DNA of 33,825 nt, taken from Phycisphaerae bacterium. Its GTDB lineage: Bacteria; Planctomycetota; Phycisphaerae; Sedimentisphaerales; Anaerobacaceae. Shown in pieces: positions 31,634 through 33,825 of the stretch. The stretch covers positions 1 to 33,825 of the forward strand of contig JAUXAL010000047.1 of the NCBI GenBank assembly GCA_030619925.1, in the 5' to 3' direction. Under the pieces are notes generated by a model. The model had not been told where the DNA came from. It worked only from the letters and a program-made list of their open reading frames with translations, and did not search any database. The stretch's first letter is position 1. Each line of letters begins with the position of its first letter. Position numbers and translations under genes: made by a program.

Positions 31634-31764
31634 AATGGCGGTCTGCACATTGGTGCTGGAAACAATCTTGAATCCGCCAGTTTCTTCTCCGGCCTGATTG
31701 ACGACGTTCGCATCCGTTCGGCTCCGCTCAGGACAGGTTCTACGACCGGGCGATAACTCCATAG
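31634..31764 (+). pseudogene. LamG C-terminal remnant 2, broken by a 26-bp insertion
   Basis: NGGLHIGAGNNLESASFF and SGLIDDVRI match the LamG ends of this window. A 26-bp GC-rich insert (TTCGGCTCCGCTCAGGACAG) then shifts the frame before YDRAITP and a TAG. The upstream part of the domain is missing. Confidence 0.75.
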
Positions 31765-31947
31765 TCAATTACGAACGCCTTCCAGCCAGTCGTCAACAAA
31801 GATAGCGAGGTCAAGAGAGTCCACTAAGCCGGAGTGATTGAGGTCTGTGCCATCGCAATAATTATTTGATGGGTTGCAATGTCTCTGGTGCAAGTGCTCT
31901 GCGAAAAAGGCAAAATCGATGAAATCAACGCCATCCGGACAGCGAAA
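31765..31947 (-). pseudogene. Dockerin-like C-terminal remnant
   Basis: The minus-strand frame reads RCPDGVDFIDFAFFAEH, then CDGTDLNHSGLVDSLDLAIF and VDDWLEGVRN plus a stop: two calcium-loop repeats, as at the ends of secreted Phycisphaerae proteins. Its stop abuts the stop of LamG remnant 2 (TAG|TCA). The upstream part is replaced by the transposase remnant. Confidence 0.75.
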
Positions 31948-32184
31948 ATCAGCATGGATGGCAAAGGCCGAGTTTTCGATAATATTTTTTCAGAGCGTTT
32001 ATGACGAACGGTGAAAGTAGAGGAGGTTTATCTGCGGGACTATCAGACGGTGGCTGAGGCAAGGTATAACCTTAGCCGGTATTTTGAACTTTATAATAAT
32101 CAGCGATTACACCAGGCTTTGGGCTACCGCACCCCAGCCGAGGTGTACGGCGTAGCAGTTGGCACTCCGGTCCAACTGCTCTAA
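31948..32184 (+). pseudogene. IS3-family transposase C-terminal remnant
   Basis: It reads ISMDGKGRVFDNIFSERL, an in-frame TGA at 32002-32004, then RTVKVEEVYLRDYQTV, YFELYNNQRLHQALGYRTPAEVYG and a TAA stop. This is the end of the IS3-type integrase core. Relatives have Trp at the TGA position (ERLWRTVK). The first two thirds of the protein and the left IS end are missing. The DNA after it (32185-32266) may be the old right end. Confidence 0.85.
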
Positions 32185-32266
32185 CACATGGTGATGAGTC
32201 CACCTTAAAAACCCCAAGTTTCTGTCTTGACAATGGGTAGCGAGATCCACCTCTGGCCAGGATCAA

Positions 32267-32293
32267 GCTACACCTCGCACTGCGAGGTATAGC
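32267..32293. repeat. ACCTCGCA-type palindrome, copy 2
   Basis: The arms GCTACACCTCGCA and TGCGAGGTATAGC surround a single C with one mismatch. Together with copy 1 it brackets the LamG/dockerin/transposase remnants. Confidence 0.75.
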
Positions 32294-32310
32294 ACGTTGT
32301 ATTATATAAT

Positions 32311-32352
32311 CACTAAGTAGCAATGCAAGGTACCTTGCATTGCTACTTAGTG
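32311..32352. repeat. 42-bp perfect palindrome, copy 2
   Basis: It has the same 38-bp core as 28086-28123, extended by CA/TG at the two ends. Confidence 0.9.
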
Positions 32353-33600
32353 CCCAAACTGTCCCAACAATTGTAGGACCTTTTCAATAGCCCAATTTCC
32401 CGTGCGTCGTCGTTAGATATGGCTATGATACGTTGTGGCCAAAATTATCATCCACAAGTTGCCGATTCGTTAATTTGGTAATTGGTTAAGTGGTTAATTG
32501 GGTTTACTCTACCAACTACTCACCAATAACCACTCACGAGTATCCAGAATCCAGAATCGAGCATCGGGCATCCAACTTTAGTCCACTTTAGCTCACCAAT
32601 TAACTACTCACTCATCTACTCATCGGCCTTGCGTCTTCTGTTCTTTTGCCTGATACCCTGCTGTCCTGATAACTCCACAGGACACCTTGCGGCGCTGCAC
32701 CCTTATTTTCTGATAACCAGATAACCGTTTACCATCTTACGAGCATCCAACATCCGCCGCAAGGCGTCCTGCGGAGAGCATCAGGCTGCGAGTCATGAGC
32801 CACCAGTCACCACCCACTCCTCATCTGTCCCAACCATCCTGACCACACACCCCACACCTCACCATATATAGCCATTCCCACCCTGCATATCGCAACATCC
32901 GATAATATTTTGGCATCTCACCATCCACCATGAGATCCGCTTCACGAGACCTTTCCTGAGCCCATTCGGCTACCCCTTCGGCTGCGCTCAGGGCTTCGGC
33001 TAATTCAGGATAAACTCTGCCGAAGGATCCGCTTCACGAGATACGAACTAAAACCACAATTTTCGTCAATTCCAATTTATCCGTCTGTCTTCTGTCCTCT
33101 GTCGTCTGTCTTCTGTCCTCTGTCGTATGTCTTCTGTCTCCCCACCCCACCATATATAGTCACTCCACACGCCGAAACGTCCGATAATATATTTGGATTC
33201 TCTATACTGCCTAAACTAACAAAATGTTAATTTTAAAAAAGTGCTAATTTTTACTCATTTTTGGTAAAAAAACGCGCATTTTTGCCAATTTATACCCAAT
33301 TCATACCCAATTCATGCTCATTTTTTGACGTTTTTTTCTTACCCACCTTGCCTAGGCACCGCATGTTGACATATCAACCCCCATTATTAGCCCAAGAACG
33401 AGGATTCCTTTCAAAAAAAGCAAAAAAATCAGCCAAAATCCCAATTTTTTAAAAAATTCTCTCAAGAATTAATGCCCACAAAATGCCCAATTTGCCAGCA
33501 TTCTTACCCTGCTATACGGCTGCCGATCCGATAGATACCGGAGTCTCCGCCTCTGGAGCGGGTGTGGAACTATTAGTCTGTCAAGATTGAATCTGTAAGT
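32353..33600. repeat. Repeat-rich intergenic stretch without genes
   Basis: No coding sequence supported. It contains TTAATTGG/ACTACTCACC-type words (32470-32620), AGAATCGAGCATC words, GC palindromes with CCGCAAGGCG (32690-32780), a direct repeat pair (32858-32913 and 33146-33195, ACCATATATAG ... CCGATAATAT) and a heptamer array. 33220-33460 is A/T-rich with many T runs. Confidence 0.6.
33085..33138. repeat. CTGTCNT heptamer array, second locus
   Basis: Heptamers CTGTCTT, CTGTCCT, CTGTCGT occur in that order twice (a 21-bp super-unit), then ATGTCTT and CTGTC. It has the same unit family and super-period as the array in mlaA, but is intergenic. Confidence 0.85.
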
Positions 33601-33616
33601 TGTCATTCCCATGGTT

Positions 33617-33690
33617 GGGTGGCAGCCTCAAAGCCGCTCGTGCTACGTAGCGAGCTACTTCGCAGAGTAGCAAAGGCTTTGGGGATGGTG
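33617..33690 (-). repeat. CATCCCCAA...TTGAGGCTGCCACC element, copy 4, with hairpin insert
   Basis: It opens GGTGGCAGCCTCAAAGCC and closes GGCTTTGGGGATGG. The centre (33636-33674) is the same hairpin repeat that interrupts the remnant at 2106-2141. Confidence 0.75.
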
Positions 33691-33703
33691 AATACAGGAG
33701 AAG

Positions 33704-33780
33704 CCGTCCCCAAGCTTGTGCCCGCGAAAGCGGGTACGCCGTAAGGCGTCCCTTTGGGACTGCGCTTGAGGCTGCCACCC
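33704..33780 (+). repeat. CATCCCCAA...TTGAGGCTGCCACC element, copy 5
   Basis: It begins CCGTCCCCAAGCTTG, has inner hairpins CCCGC-GAAA-GCGGG and ACGCCGTAAGGCGT, and ends GCGCTTGAGGCTGCCACCC. It is inverted relative to copy 4, 13 bp away. Confidence 0.75.
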
Positions 33781-33825
33781 TTCCAAACTATCAAATCAAA
33801 TTTGACAGAGTAGTAGCTTACTTCG

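Noticed and set aside
33261-33452. 63-aa frame in the A/T-rich right end
   Set aside because: Low-complexity Phe/Lys-rich translation, no ribosome site, and situated in repeat-dense DNA.
1-33825. tRNA or rRNA genes
   Set aside because: No cloverleaf with a GTTC-type arm or rRNA core sequence was noticed on reading; a tRNAscan run would settle it.

Overview
The window reads as a chromosomal segment of a Planctomycetota bacterium, most likely class Phycisphaerae (Sedimentisphaerales-like). The signs are secreted proteins built from LamG, dockerin-like, PD40 and beta-helix modules, DPNDPN-rich linkers, a carbohydrate/oxidoreductase/symporter cluster of a kind common in that group, and intergenic DNA packed with palindromic and short-word repeats. 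This placement is inference; there is no rRNA or other marker here.

Layout. 1-2.2 kb: the end of a conserved 172-bp palindrome-bearing element, then a leftward gene for a secreted PD40/dockerin/LamG protein. 2.3-6.5 kb (leftward): an MlaC-like protein, an RND/MMPL exporter and an MlaA lipoprotein, apparently an envelope-lipid transport operon without the usual ABC components. 6.7-8.2 kb (leftward): guaB (IMP dehydrogenase) with a clear promoter. 8.4-9.6 kb: a tiny cysteine-repeat protein and three MITE-like inverted-repeat elements. 9.6-20.3 kb (rightward): pckG (GTP-type PEP carboxykinase), then a DUF5060-type glycoside hydrolase, a Gfo/Idh/MocA oxidoreductase, a sodium:solute symporter, a beta-hydroxyacid dehydrogenase, an Nramp-fold transporter lacking the metal-binding motif, and a URO-D-fold protein overlapping it by 4 bp. 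20.6 kb: a small glycine-zipper lipoprotein. 21.1-25.0 kb (leftward): a four-gene envelope operon (COG3014-like, YcfL-like, LpoB-like, CsgG/FlgT-like) from one strong promoter. 25.6-27.4 kb (leftward): a CsgG-fold lipoprotein and a sugar-phosphate isomerase-like TIM barrel. 28.3-31.3 kb (rightward): a 1020-aa secreted PKD/LamG/alpha-beta hydrolase/beta-helix/LamG protein. 31.3-33.8 kb: a second 172-bp element copy, LamG and dockerin remnants, an IS3-type transposase remnant, and 1.6 kb of repeats without genes.

The least expected theme is mobile small DNA. (1) LamG modules and the 172-bp 3' element next to them occur in inverted orientation at both ends of the window, and the noncoding element is better conserved (4 mismatches in 172) than the LamG coding DNA beside it. 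One LamG module sits inside a PKD-like domain. (2) Several palindromic or REP-like families have entered genes, sometimes in frame (pckG, the glycosidase signal peptide, the MlaA N-terminus) and sometimes destructively (a GLUG-type remnant, a LamG remnant). (3) Heptamer repeats with 21-bp super-periods occur at the start of mlaA and again near 33.1 kb.

All calls rest on reading the sequence by eye. Family names come from recognised motifs and no database search was run.
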